A stretch of 34,570 nucleotides of DNA from NCBI RefSeq assembly GCF_000621145.1, contig NZ_JHZB01000037.1:1-34570 (forward strand), read 5' to 3'. Of the stretch, positions 19,635-27,795 are shown in pieces. A program made the translations under genes and the position numbers. The notes beneath the pieces are model-generated. The model saw nothing but the letters and a program-made list of their open reading frames with translations, was not told the DNA's origin and ran no database searches. Source of the stretch: Desulfobulbus elongatus DSM 2908 (GTDB lineage: Bacteria; Desulfobacterota; Desulfobulbia; Desulfobulbales; Desulfobulbaceae). Each line of letters starts with the position of its first letter. The first letter of the stretch is position 1.

Positions 19635-20389
19635 CAGCCGGCGCCTCCCCGGCCCGGCGTGATGCCGGAGAGTTCGAGGAAGGCCTCGATTTTGGCGCGG
19701 GTGGAACTGCCGGCGGTGACGTCGCAATCCACGGCGATGGCGCGCGGATGCTTGGCTGCCAGGTGTTTGGCCAGGACCGACTTGGCGCAGAAGGACTGCG
19801 AGAAGAAGACGGTGGGAAGGGCCGGATCGAAGTGCCGTTCCAGCTCCAGGTCGGCGGGGGTCTTGTTCTCCATGCACCGCGTCCAGCCGAAAACATGGGT
19901 GGTGTCGGGGAAGAGTGCCAGCAGGGAAAAATCCCTGGGCGGCACGCCCCAGAAGCCGCAGGATGGTCGGCAGGTTTCCATGGGCGGATGGGGCGCGGCC
20001 GATTGCACCCCCTTGGTGATCCGGCGGAATTTTTCCATGAGAGGCAGGTGGCTCGTGCACAGCGGATGACCGAAGGCGCGGGTGTCCTGATTGCGGGTAC
20101 GGATCACCGGGACAGGCAGCATGTCGGCGATGACCTCGGCCACATGGAGGGCGCAATCGCATTTGCCCGGCCCGACGTCGATGTACACTTGGTCCAATTG
20201 CAGATGGAGGCAGTTGAGCGCCACGGTGCGGAGAATGGCGCAGTACGCGCGGGGGATGCGGGCAGCGGTCTGGTCGATGGGCGCCCGGACCTGGGGCTCG
20301 TCGAGATCGACGATTACATCGCCCGCCCGGTTGATCGTCTCGATCACCGCCAGGGGCGGCACGCCGACGATACCGACCCGCCGGGGCAT
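19634..20389 (-). CDS. Ten-cysteine protein of unknown function, paired with the activase
   Basis: A 251-residue soluble protein, ATG 20389. Ten cysteines: 50, 60, 77, 79, 111, 140, 144, 172, 201, 222, including CDC (77-79) and a CRPSCGFWG motif (140-148). It opens RRVGIVGVPPLAVIETINRAGDVIVDLDEP and ends with a Thr/Ser-rich helix. I recognise no named family. The cysteine content and the coupling on both sides (TGATG with lptG, and with the activase) point to an iron-sulfur or corrinoid-type partner of the activase. It could be the acceptor of its electron, or a divergent dehydratase-like subunit; both are inferences. Confidence 0.7.
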   Translation of the reverse strand: MPRRVGIVGVPPLAVIETINRAGDVIVDLDEPQVRAPIDQTAARIPRAYCAILRTVALNCLHLQLDQVYIDVGPGKCDCALHVAEVIADMLPVPVIRTRNQDTRAFGHPLCTSHLPLMEKFRRITKGVQSAAPHPPMETCRPSCGFWGVPPRDFSLLALFPDTTHVFGWTRCMENKTPADLELERHFDPALPTVFFSQSFCAKSVLAKHLAAKHPRAIAVDCDVTAGSSTRAKIEAFLELSGITPGRGGAG

Positions 20390-21471
20390 CAGGTGTCCTC
20401 CCGCATCAGGAGGAAGATGCCCAGGCAGCTGACCACCAGATGCACCGACACCGCCGCTGCCAGCGGTGGGATATAACCGGCCTTGGCCAGGGATTGGAGG
20501 GTCGTGTACAAACCCCAGCTGACAAAGGCCATGCCGCAGCTCACCGGGATGGCCAGCGAGAGGTCCCGCCCCCATTTGCGGTAGACCAGCAGCAACAGGG
20601 GCAAGCCCAGCAGCAACAGGGGCAAGCCCAGGAAGGTGTATGAAATCCGGCCGTAAAATTCGGCCCAGGCCTTGGTGCGCGCCTCGTCGGAGCGACTGTG
20701 CCGGGTTTCCTTGTACAGCTCGGCGAGAGAAAGCTCCATGGACCGATAGGGCGGAACGAAAAACGCCTCGGGCTGCTCGGGAAAGGCGAAGCGCCGCTCA
20801 TGGAAGACCTCGGTGGCGAATCGTTCTTCGCCGCGCGCCTCCTGCACCTGACCGTCGTACAAGGTCCACACTCCCTGGTCCCACACGGCGGTTTCCGCCG
20901 CGATCAGGGTCTGAGGCCGGTACGCTGCATTCCAGGCCGTGTATGAAAAGTTGGCGAACAGATTCTTCTGGGGATCGGGCCGGGCAAAGGAATAGAACCC
21001 GTCCAGCCCGCGGTAGTAATACCGGCCGCTCCGATAAATGCCCGAGGGGTTCCTGCCCTTGACCTCGCGGTTCCAGATGTGGTTGGTGGCGGTGACGGTG
21101 GTGGGCAGGACCGTCTGGGCTATGGCCAGAAACAGCAGGATGCAGACCATGGCCGCGGCGATGATCGGCAGGGTGATTTTTCGTAAAGGGATGCCGCAGG
21201 CCTTCAGCGCAATCAGTTCGTTGCTGTGGTTGAGCATGCCGAGGGTCACGACTCCGGCCAGGAGAATGCAGACCGGACTCATCATGTCGACGATGAAGGG
21301 GATGTTGAGAAGAAAGAATTCGGCGATCAATTCGAAGGATTTGCCTTTCTCGAGAAAGTCGTCGATCTTCTCAAAGAAATCGATCAGCAGGTAAATGCTG
21401 ATGAAGCTGGCCATGATCAGGCCGAGGTTGCGGATGAAATGGGCCAGGATATAGCGATGGAGCAGGATCAT
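20389..21471 (-). CDS. lptG: Lipopolysaccharide export permease LptG
   Basis: A 360-residue permease of the YjgP/YjgQ family. Three membrane segments lie at the N-terminus (about 15-122), a periplasmic jelly-roll domain follows (about 125-270: GIYRSGRYYYRGLDGFYSFA, VWTLYDGQV), and three segments close it (about 275-355). MLNHSNELIALKACGIPLRKI is the conserved coupling-helix region that meets LptB. It exports LPS with LptB/LptF, so the organism has an LPS outer membrane. A 21-bp tandem duplication encodes GLPLLLL twice in the fourth membrane segment. The stop overlaps the next start. lptF is not in the window. Confidence 0.92.
   Translation of the reverse strand: MILLHRYILAHFIRNLGLIMASFISIYLLIDFFEKIDDFLEKGKSFELIAEFFLLNIPFIVDMMSPVCILLAGVVTLGMLNHSNELIALKACGIPLRKITLPIIAAAMVCILLFLAIAQTVLPTTVTATNHIWNREVKGRNPSGIYRSGRYYYRGLDGFYSFARPDPQKNLFANFSYTAWNAAYRPQTLIAAETAVWDQGVWTLYDGQVQEARGEERFATEVFHERRFAFPEQPEAFFVPPYRSMELSLAELYKETRHSRSDEARTKAWAEFYGRISYTFLGLPLLLLGLPLLLLVYRKWGRDLSLAIPVSCGMAFVSWGLYTTLQSLAKAGYIPPLAAAVSVHLVVSCLGIFLLMREDT
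20588..20629. repeat. 21-bp tandem repeat inside lptG
   Basis: Two perfect copies of a 21-bp unit (20588-20608 and 20609-20629), in frame, each encoding GLPLLLL on the minus strand. It lies in a membrane helix, so slippage here would lengthen or shorten the helix by seven residues. Confidence 0.9.
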
Positions 21472-21897
21472 GCAGCGGTCGTTTATGGAGAATCGTCAGG
21501 AAAACTCGGGGATGGCGCACTGTCGCGGCCGGAAATCGGCCGCCTGCGGATCGGCACCACCTGTTCTCTAGTACCCTCTTGCCCGGTTTCCGTCAAGGAA
21601 TACGCTGCGGGATGCCGCCGGCCGGCCTCTCGCTTTCCGGAAAGACGGAGCTTGCACTTCTCGGTGTCTCTGTGTAAGGTAATGCCTTCGTCTTTTTCGT
21701 GCTTTTTGTGCTCTGAGACAAGCATATGTTGAGGAAGTTCTTACCTGAAGCCTTTGTCCGTCCGATGAGTTCCATCATGAACATGCCCACAGCGTGTGAG
21801 CCGGCAACGGACATCGCGCCGTTCGTTCTCGGCGGATAAGACCCTCGGGCTGCGTTCGCTTCAAGAGACGGCAGCGTTTATTTATCGGCCCTCGTCT
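21472..21897. other. Divergent intergenic region between lptG and the DHH gene, no gene seen
   Basis: 426 bases upstream of both lptG (minus) and the DHH gene (plus), so it should hold both promoters. I could not choose reliable -35/-10 boxes. It contains an interspersed-type repeat at 21656-21716 (separate entry). The region is richer in T on the plus strand than its neighbours. Confidence 0.5.
21656..21716 (-). repeat. Interspersed repeat of the CACAGAGACACCGAGAAG / CACGAAAAAGACGAAG type
   Basis: Read on the minus strand, 21656-21716 has two purine-rich pieces: AGCACGAAAAAGACGAAGG and ACACAGAGACACCGAGAAG. I recall such CAC-GA-A and CACAGAGACAC strings as scattered, non-coding repeats in many environmental bacterial genomes, where they also yield spurious short proteins (HRDTEK, KKHEKDE). 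That is recollection. Genome-wide copy number would settle it. Confidence 0.45.
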
Positions 21898-22929
21898 ATG
21901 CAGAAACGACTCGAAAAAATCGCGGACAACAACATCACCCGAAGCGCCAGCAAGAATTCCGCCATCGCCCGGCTCAACGGACTCTGGGCCATCTTCGACC
22001 GGAACGATACCGTGCTGATCGTCATCAGCGCCGATCCCGATGCCCTTGCCTCGGCCATGGCGCTCAAACGGCTGCTCAGCTATCGGGTGCAGAGCGTCAC
22101 CATCGGGTATCCCAACGAGATCAGGCGCCTGAACAACCTGACCATGGTGGAGCGGCTGAAAATTCCCATCGAGCGGTTCCACACCCTGTCGATGAAGGAC
22201 TACACCAAAAAGGTGCTGCTCGACTCCCAGCCCAATCATCTGGCCTGCTTCGAGAAACTGACCTTCAATGCGGTGATCGACCATCATCCGGTCACCACCG
22301 GCTGGGACGCGGATTTCATCGATATCCGGCCCGAATACGGCGCGGTCTCCTCGATGATGCTGGAATATCTCCGTGCCGCCGGCATCAAGCCCTCGGTTGC
22401 CCTGGCCACGGCTCTGTTTTACGGGATCAAGGTCGACACCCAGAATTTTCAGAAGCAGAACATGCAGGTATCCGACGGCATCTGCTTCCGTTATCTGTTC
22501 AATATCGCCAACCTCAATCTGGTGCGCAAGTTCGAACTGACCGAGCTGCGCCGCTCCGAACTCCGCTATTTCCGTATCGCCCTCAACGAAGTCAAGGCGA
22601 GCAACCACAGGGCCTATGTGCACCTCGGCAAGGTCGGTACCCCCGACATCCTGGTGATCATCGCCGATTTCTTCAATCGGGTCGAGGGGTTCGACTGGGT
22701 GATCGTCTCCGGCATCCATGGCGAGAAGCTGGTGGTGATTTTCCGCTGCGACGGCTACCGGAAGAATGCCGGCAAACTCGCCAAGGCCACCTTCGGCCGT
22801 TTCGGTCCTGCGGGCGGGCATCGGGAGGCGGCCCGGGCCGAATCGCCCCTCAAGAATCTGCCTCTGCGGGAGAATCAGGAGTTCACCACCAAGACTCTGA
22901 TCCGCCTGATCACCCAGCACGTCAAATAG
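21898..22929 (+). CDS. DHH-family phosphoesterase
   Basis: A 343-residue protein with the DHH domain followed by a DHHA1-like part. D46 and D48 in SADPDALASA (motif I), DHHP at 128-131 (motif III), DIRPEYGAVSS, and GIKVDTQNF with D180 (motif IV) give the metal-binding set. The DHHA1 motif usually written GGGH reads AGGHREAA here. The family includes NrnA-type nanoRNases, PAP phosphatases and cyclic-dinucleotide phosphodiesterases; which of these it is cannot be told. The ATG at 21898 has no clear ribosome site, and in-frame codons run upstream to 21796, so the start is somewhat uncertain. Confidence 0.85.
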   Translation: MQKRLEKIADNNITRSASKNSAIARLNGLWAIFDRNDTVLIVISADPDALASAMALKRLLSYRVQSVTIGYPNEIRRLNNLTMVERLKIPIERFHTLSMKDYTKKVLLDSQPNHLACFEKLTFNAVIDHHPVTTGWDADFIDIRPEYGAVSSMMLEYLRAAGIKPSVALATALFYGIKVDTQNFQKQNMQVSDGICFRYLFNIANLNLVRKFELTELRRSELRYFRIALNEVKASNHRAYVHLGKVGTPDILVIIADFFNRVEGFDWVIVSGIHGEKLVVIFRCDGYRKNAGKLAKATFGRFGPAGGHREAARAESPLKNLPLRENQEFTTKTLIRLITQHVK

Positions 22930-23111
22930 CCCCGCCGTTCCCATCCTCCTGCATCGCCGAACGGCCGGTTTTCCGTGGTCGTGCGAGATAGTGCTTGCGC
23001 CGCGTCGGAGGTTGGGCATATTATGCGAGGCAGTTCTCATTCTTGCCGGGCGCCAGCGGACAGGGCCTTGCCGCCGCACAACGGGCGCCTTATCCCTCTG
23101 GACGGTGTTCT

Positions 23112-24365
23112 ATGCAAAGACCTTCGACCCTGGCGATGATCTTGGCAGGCGGCCGTGTCGACGAACTGGGTGTGTTGACGCATTATCGGCCGAAATCCGC
23201 CGTTCCCTTCGGTGGATTTGCCCGGGTCATCGACTTTCCCCTTTCCAACCTGCTCCATTCCGGCATCGAACGGATCGCCATCCTCAGCCAGTACCGCTCC
23301 TATTCCCTCATCAACCACATCGGTACCGGTGCGGCCTGGGATATGATCGGCCGGAACCGCGGCATCTCCATCCTGCCGCCGTTCAAGGATTACGACAATC
23401 CCCACTGGTACCGGGGATCGGCCGACGCGGTCTACCAGAATCTCGATTATATCCAGTATTATGGACCGTCGGTGATTCTCATCCTGTCGGGCGATCATGT
23501 CTACCAGATGGACTATCGCCGGATGATCCGCTATCATCACGAGCACGACGCCGACCTGACCGCCGCCTTCATCGAGGTGGAGCCCAGGGCGGCCTCGCGG
23601 TTCGGCGTGGCCGAAATCGCCGACGATTCCGAAGACGGCGGCCGCATGCTCTCCTACGAGGAAAAGCCGGCCAACCCCAAGGGGCGCTGGGCTTCGCTCA
23701 CGGTGTTCTGCTTCCGGCCCGCGGTCCTGTTCGAGGTGCTGAAAAAAAACCAAAAGGGTGATTCGTACGAGTTCGGCCGCGACATCATCCCGATGATGAT
23801 GCGGGAGCAGTACAAGGTGCACGGCTACAAGTTCCGGGGCTACTGGGGCTATACCCGCACCATCGACGAATACTGGCAGACCTCGATGGATCTGCTGGGA
23901 CCGGACCCCAAGATCGATCTCGAAGCCTGGGGCATCCGCACCAACTTGGCCCATCGCAATATCGCCGACCGCCAGCCGGTGAAGATCGGACCGCACGGCT
24001 GCCTGGAGAATTCCATGGCCTATAACGGCTGCCTCATCGAGGGCACGGTGCGCAATTCGATCCTCTTTCCCGGCGTCCATGTCATGGCCGGGGCCGAGAT
24101 CAACGACTCCATCATTTTTTTCGACAACACCGTTCATGCGGGCGTCTGCCTCAACCGGGTGGTGAGCGACGTCAACACGGTGTTCAACCGGGATGTCCGG
24201 GTAGGCGAGCCCCAGTGCGAGAAGCCGAGCCGGGTCAGCGTCATCGGCTGGAACAACAGCATTCCCGAAGGATTGCACATCGGCTGCGGCTGCCGGGTCG
24301 CGCCCCGGATCGCCCCGGAGAAATGGCCCAAGGACAAACTGGAAGACGGGGAGGAACTGCAATGA
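23112..24365 (+). CDS. Glucose-1-phosphate adenylyltransferase-like protein with altered catalytic loop
   Basis: A 417-residue GlgC-family protein: N-terminal nucleotidyltransferase domain, then a left-handed beta-helix. LSGDHVYQMDY carries the catalytic Asp, and EEKPANPKGRWAS the sugar-phosphate Lys. The loop that binds the nucleotide normally reads GGRGTRL..L....AKPA, but here it is AGGRVDELGVLTHYRPKSAVPFGG: the G-x-x-R of the loop is replaced by V-D-E, and AKPA by PKSA. ATG 23112 begins the conserved LAMILAGG. Its stop overlaps the next start (ATGA). The change suggests a regulatory or altered-specificity subunit that pairs with the next gene, as GlgD does in Bacilli. Confidence 0.85.
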   Translation: MQRPSTLAMILAGGRVDELGVLTHYRPKSAVPFGGFARVIDFPLSNLLHSGIERIAILSQYRSYSLINHIGTGAAWDMIGRNRGISILPPFKDYDNPHWYRGSADAVYQNLDYIQYYGPSVILILSGDHVYQMDYRRMIRYHHEHDADLTAAFIEVEPRAASRFGVAEIADDSEDGGRMLSYEEKPANPKGRWASLTVFCFRPAVLFEVLKKNQKGDSYEFGRDIIPMMMREQYKVHGYKFRGYWGYTRTIDEYWQTSMDLLGPDPKIDLEAWGIRTNLAHRNIADRQPVKIGPHGCLENSMAYNGCLIEGTVRNSILFPGVHVMAGAEINDSIIFFDNTVHAGVCLNRVVSDVNTVFNRDVRVGEPQCEKPSRVSVIGWNNSIPEGLHIGCGCRVAPRIAPEKWPKDKLEDGEELQ

Positions 24366-25630
24366 GAGAAAGCGGCGACGCCTTGGTGCTTCTTCTGGCC
24401 GGTGGAATCGGCAGCCGGCTGAACCTGCTGGTGGAGCACCGCGCCAAGCCGGCGGTGCCCTTCGGCGGCCTTTACCGGATCATCGATTTCAGCCTGTCGA
24501 ACGTGATGAATTCCGGCCTGACCAGGGTGGGGGTCCTCACCCAGTACAAGCCCCTGTCCCTGATGGCCCATATCGGCGACGGCGCTGCCTGGGATTTCAC
24601 CGGACGGACCAGGGGCATCAAAATCCTGCCGCCCCGGACCGGCAAGAAGGACTCCGACTGGTACAAGGGCACGGCGGATGCCATCCGCCAGAATATCGAT
24701 TTCATCCTGGCCAATCCGAGCGAGCAGGTGGTGGTCCTTTCCGGCGACCACATCTACCGGATGGATTTCGACGCCATGCTTTCCTACCATCAGCACAAGC
24801 GGGCCGACATCACCATCGGCATGATGGTGGTGCCCAAGTGCGATATCCACCAGTTCGGCGCCGGCATCATCGACAACGAAAACCGGGTGGTCGAGTGGGA
24901 GGAAAAACCCAAGGTGCCGCGGACCAACCTGGCCTCGATGGGCATTTATGTGTTCGAGACCAAATATCTGCTCGAAACCCTGGCGCGAGACCGGCGGGAA
25001 AATGATTTCGGCATGGACATCATTCCCCGGGCCATCAGGGAAGACCGGGTCTATGCCTACCCGTTCTACGGCTATTGGCGCGATGTGGGCACGATTCAGT
25101 CGTATTGGGAAACCAACATGGACATTATCCGTGAGAACTCGGGTATCTCGCCGGAAGAATGGGAGATCCGGCCCAATCCCGAATACGGCGACCGGCCCAT
25201 GGACCGTGCCCCGGCGCGGTTTCTGGCGGGATGCAAGGTGGCCTCGTCATTGATCTCTGCCGGCTGTGTCATCGAGGGCACGGTGATCAATTCCGTGCTG
25301 TCGCCGGGCGTGCGGGTGAAAAAGGGTGCGGTGGTCACCAATGCGGTGATCTTCGACGACGGGGTTGTCGAGGAACGGGCGGCGGTCGATCTGGCGATCC
25401 TGGACAAGCGGGTCCAGGTGGGCAGGGGAGCGGTGGTCGGACACGGCGACAATCTGACCCTGGCGAACCAGCAGTATCCCAAGCACCTCTATACCGGTAT
25501 CTCCTTGGTGGGCAAGGAGGCAATAATTCCCGTCGGCGCGCAAATCGGCCGCAACTGCATCGTGCAATTCGGCTATAGTGGCGATTCCTTCAGCGGCCGG
25601 AATGTTCTCCCGGACGGCCAGTCGGCCTGA
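24362..25630 (+). CDS. glgC: Glucose-1-phosphate adenylyltransferase (ADP-glucose pyrophosphorylase)
   Basis: A 422-residue GlgC. The loop LLLAGGIGSRLNLLVEHRAKPAVPFGG (7-36) is canonical, SGDHIYRMDFDAML holds the catalytic Asp, and EEKPKVPRTNLASMGIYVF the sugar-phosphate Lys. The C-terminal beta-helix follows after about residue 290. It makes ADP-glucose from glucose-1-phosphate and ATP for glycogen synthesis. ATG 24362 overlaps the preceding stop (ATGA). It shares a full-length architecture with the upstream copy, so the pair probably arose by duplication. Unlike its partner it should be catalytic. Confidence 0.92.
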   Translation: MRESGDALVLLLAGGIGSRLNLLVEHRAKPAVPFGGLYRIIDFSLSNVMNSGLTRVGVLTQYKPLSLMAHIGDGAAWDFTGRTRGIKILPPRTGKKDSDWYKGTADAIRQNIDFILANPSEQVVVLSGDHIYRMDFDAMLSYHQHKRADITIGMMVVPKCDIHQFGAGIIDNENRVVEWEEKPKVPRTNLASMGIYVFETKYLLETLARDRRENDFGMDIIPRAIREDRVYAYPFYGYWRDVGTIQSYWETNMDIIRENSGISPEEWEIRPNPEYGDRPMDRAPARFLAGCKVASSLISAGCVIEGTVINSVLSPGVRVKKGAVVTNAVIFDDGVVEERAAVDLAILDKRVQVGRGAVVGHGDNLTLANQQYPKHLYTGISLVGKEAIIPVGAQIGRNCIVQFGYSGDSFSGRNVLPDGQSA

Positions 25631-25758
25631 TGCGGGCAGGCAGGAAGTGCTTGCGCGGGTGCAAGGAAACGGGTATTTTCATCGCCCTGAAAACGGCCGC
25701 CCAGGGGTGCCCCCTGCGGGTCAGTCCCTGCATCGTATTGAATGCTCTCTGCAATATT

Positions 25759-25835
25759 GCTCCAGTAGCTCAGGTGGATAGAGCACAGGATTCCTAATCC
25801 TGGTGCCGCAGGTTCGAATCCTGCCTGGAGCACCA
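25759..25835 (+). tRNA. tRNA-Arg (anticodon CCT)
   Basis: A complete 77-nt cloverleaf. Acceptor GCTCCAG/CTGGAGC, D arm GCTC...GAGC, anticodon loop TTCCTAA giving CCT, T arm GCAGG-TTCGAAT-CCTGC, discriminator A, CCA encoded. It reads AGG codons. An integrase gene starts 137 bases downstream in the same direction, so the 3' end of this tRNA is the probable attachment site. Confidence 0.97.
25811..25835 (+). other. Probable attachment site (3' end of tRNA-Arg)
   Basis: Tyrosine integrases coded just downstream of a tRNA usually recombine in its T arm and acceptor 3' half. No second full copy of this end is seen within the window, so the other junction should lie outside it or has been lost. The position is inferred from gene order. 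Confidence 0.5.
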
Positions 25836-25841
25836 ATAAAC

Positions 25842-25885
25842 AAAGGCCAAAAGCTCAAGAATACAGAGCTTTTGGCCTTTTCTTT
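25842..25885 (+). terminator. Intrinsic terminator of tRNA-Arg
   Basis: A perfect 15-bp stem, 25842-25856 with 25866-25880 (AAAGGCCAAAAGCTC and its complement), 9-base loop, followed by TCTTTTT. It starts 6 bases after the tRNA and separates it from the integrase gene. Confidence 0.92.
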
Positions 25886-25943
25886 TTATTTGCATTTTAG
25901 CTGCGCTTAGCATATTTTGACTTAAACGAGCAGTGTTTTGCTA

Positions 25944-25967
25944 AAAATTGCGCCCAAAATTGCGCCC
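25944..25967 (+). repeat. Two 12-bp direct repeats before the integrase
   Basis: AAAATTGCGCCC occurs twice in tandem at 25944-25955 and 25956-25967, ending 5 bases before the integrase ATG and followed by a partial third (AAAA). Repeats at this position may be arm-type sites of the integrase or an operator over its start. Confidence 0.85.
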
Positions 25968-25972
25968 AAAAA

Positions 25973-27022
25973 ATGGCTACTATCACAAAGCGAAAAAGAA
26001 AGAAAGGTACGGTCTATAAGGCGGAGGTCAGGCTACAGGGGCATCCCTGTCTTTCACAGACCTTTGATCGCCTGTCAGACGCTCAACGTTGGGTAGAGGA
26101 AACGGAGGTAATTATTCGATCTGGGGGGAGGGTGAATGAAATCTTGCCTGATGATGTGACCTTTTCCTCAGCGCTTGATCGTTACGAATTAGAAGTCTCC
26201 AGTCGAAAAAAGCCCAACACAAAAGTTCGCGAAATAACATCTGCCAATCGATTGCGAGAGGCTTTTGCCGGATTAAAATTAAAAGAGATTACATCGGCAC
26301 TGGTAGCCTCTTTTCGTGATAAGCGGTTACAAACTGTGGGTCCCTCGACCGTTCAAAAAGATCTTGCCTTGTTGTCACACTTGTACACGATCGCAAATGC
26401 AGAATGGGCGTTGGATATAAAAAATCCAGTAGCGGCTATTCGTAAACCTGCCAAACCTGATAGTCGAATGCGACTGCTCAGCAAAGATGAGGCGAGGCAT
26501 TTGCTTGAGGTTTCAAAGAAAAGTAAGAACGGAAAATTGTTTCACTATGTACAACTGCTTCTCCATACGGGCATGAGGCCGTCTGAAGGTGCTGGATTGA
26601 GGTGGAAACAGATAGATATTGATGCAAGAATCATTGACCTAACTGTCACAAAGACTAAACCCCGCAGAGTTCCTCTGACGGTTAAAGCTGTCGAACTGCT
26701 CCTTGAGATAATGCCGGAACAGTATGATGGGAACCAGTTAGTTTTTCTCCCTGCCAATTGTTCTGCAACTATTCAAAGGCGACCAAACCTTTATTTTCGA
26801 AGATCCTTTGATAATGCTGTGAAAAAAGCAAACATTGAAGATTTTCACATGCATGATTTAAGGCATACCGCCGCCAGTTATTTGCTGATGGCTGGAGTTG
26901 ATTTGCGGACTCTTGCGGACATCCTGGGGCACAGTACGATGCAAATGGTGCAAAGGTACACCCACCTTCTTGATGACCATAAATTAAGAGCGATCGACCG
27001 AATCGAACAATTAGGCCGATAG
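25973..27022 (+). CDS. Tyrosine site-specific recombinase (phage/ICE-type integrase)
   Basis: A 349-residue integrase. The catalytic set is complete: R202 in HTGMRPSEGAGLRW, H294 and R297 in MHDLRHTAASYL, H320 in ILGHSTM, nucleophile Y329 in MVQRYTHLLDDH; K227 in TVTKTKPRRVPL is the likely beta-hairpin Lys. The N-terminal basic MATITKRKRKKGTVYKAEVRLQGHPCL is an arm-binding region. The gene is AT-richer than its upstream neighbours and uses other codons, a sign of transfer. It lies next to tRNA-Arg. It should integrate and excise the element in which the following minus-strand genes are carried. Confidence 0.93.
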   Translation: MATITKRKRKKGTVYKAEVRLQGHPCLSQTFDRLSDAQRWVEETEVIIRSGGRVNEILPDDVTFSSALDRYELEVSSRKKPNTKVREITSANRLREAFAGLKLKEITSALVASFRDKRLQTVGPSTVQKDLALLSHLYTIANAEWALDIKNPVAAIRKPAKPDSRMRLLSKDEARHLLEVSKKSKNGKLFHYVQLLLHTGMRPSEGAGLRWKQIDIDARIIDLTVTKTKPRRVPLTVKAVELLLEIMPEQYDGNQLVFLPANCSATIQRRPNLYFRRSFDNAVKKANIEDFHMHDLRHTAASYLLMAGVDLRTLADILGHSTMQMVQRYTHLLDDHKLRAIDRIEQLGR

Positions 27023-27024
27023 TG

Positions 27025-27297
27025 TTATTTCACAGAATCGACCAGCTTACTCCCCGCCTTGAACTTGACCACCTTCTTGGCGGGGATGTTGATCATTTCT
27101 CCCGATTGCGGATTCCGTCCTTCACGGGCAGCGCGCTCGGAGGTGGAGAAGGTGCCAAATCCCACCAGAGTGACCTTGTCACCGCTCTTCATCGCCTCTG
27201 CGATGGCTGAAAAGACGCTGTTCACCACCTGCTCGGCGGCGGACTTGCTCAGGGCGCTTTCTTTGGCAACTTTGTCGATCAACTCGGTTTTGTTCAT
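27025..27297 (-). CDS. HU-family DNA-binding protein
   Basis: A 90-residue HU/IHF-family protein starting at ATG 27297 (GGAG six bases before it; the 11 codons upstream are not part of the gene). MNKTELIDKVAKESALSKSAAEQVVN is the dimer core, and GFGTFSTSERAAREGRNPQSGEMINIPAKKVVKFKAGSKL the DNA-bending arm. It is convergent with the integrase, separated by 2 bases. HU or IHF is needed by many integrases to bend att DNA; here the element may carry its own. It is slightly more HU- than IHF-like. Confidence 0.93.
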   Translation of the reverse strand: MNKTELIDKVAKESALSKSAAEQVVNSVFSAIAEAMKSGDKVTLVGFGTFSTSERAAREGRNPQSGEMINIPAKKVVKFKAGSKLVDSVK

Positions 27298-27334
27298 AAA
27301 CACTCCATTGGAAGAGGAAGTTAATAACATCTTG

Positions 27335-27376
27335 TCTGCCTTGCGAGATAGCAGACCTTGCCCACCAAGGCAAGGT
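27335..27376. promoter_or_regulatory. Inverted repeats between HU and the next gene
   Basis: Two dyads lie in the 96-bp gap: ACCTTGCC (27355-27362) with GGCAAGGT (27369-27376), perfect, and GTCTGC with GCAGAC nearer HU (about 27334-27356). There is no T-tract, so they look like operator or leader structures of the HU gene rather than a terminator. Confidence 0.35.
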
Positions 27377-27393
27377 GCAATTGTCTTGGCGGG

Positions 27394-27795
27394 TCATGAC
27401 TCAGTCGAAACCGCACCCCCTGCGTCACGCGAAGCCTCTTCGCTCTTCTCCTGGGCTTTGAGCAGCTCCAGATAATCTTTGATTTCGTCGGGGGGATAGT
27501 AGCGAAACTTGACCCTTCGACTGAGCCGTGCGGTGAAATCAGAGAAGGCCATAACGATCTCCCGCCCCTCTTCCATCAAGGCAGCGCCCTCTTCGTAGGT
27601 GATGCCGCCCATCTCTCCCAGCCGGCCTTTGAAATTGGCGTAGGCCATGTCAAACTGCCGCAGGATACTGAACATGGTGGAGCCTATCGGCGAGTTGACC
27701 CGCATGACCCGCGAGCCTTTTTCCTTCACCAGATTGATTTTCCTCTCCTCAATCTCCTGCCAAGAGGGGCGCTGTTTTTTTTCTTCGTGTTCCAT
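27394..27795 (-). CDS. Hypothetical protein (133 aa)
   Basis: ATG 27795 is preceded by GGAG eight bases upstream; a longer version (27900) would overlap the next gene. The product is hydrophilic and helical, with Glu/Lys-rich ends and the middle VNSPIGSTMFSILRQFDMAYANFKGRLGEMGG. It has no membrane segment or signal peptide. I do not recognise a family. It is the last gene of the minus-strand unit that begins at 32147, and follows the membrane-protein gene after a 110-bp gap. Confidence 0.6.
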   Translation of the reverse strand: MEHEEKKQRPSWQEIEERKINLVKEKGSRVMRVNSPIGSTMFSILRQFDMAYANFKGRLGEMGGITYEEGAALMEEGREIVMAFSDFTARLSRRVKFRYYPPDEIKDYLELLKAQEKSEEASRDAGGAVSTES

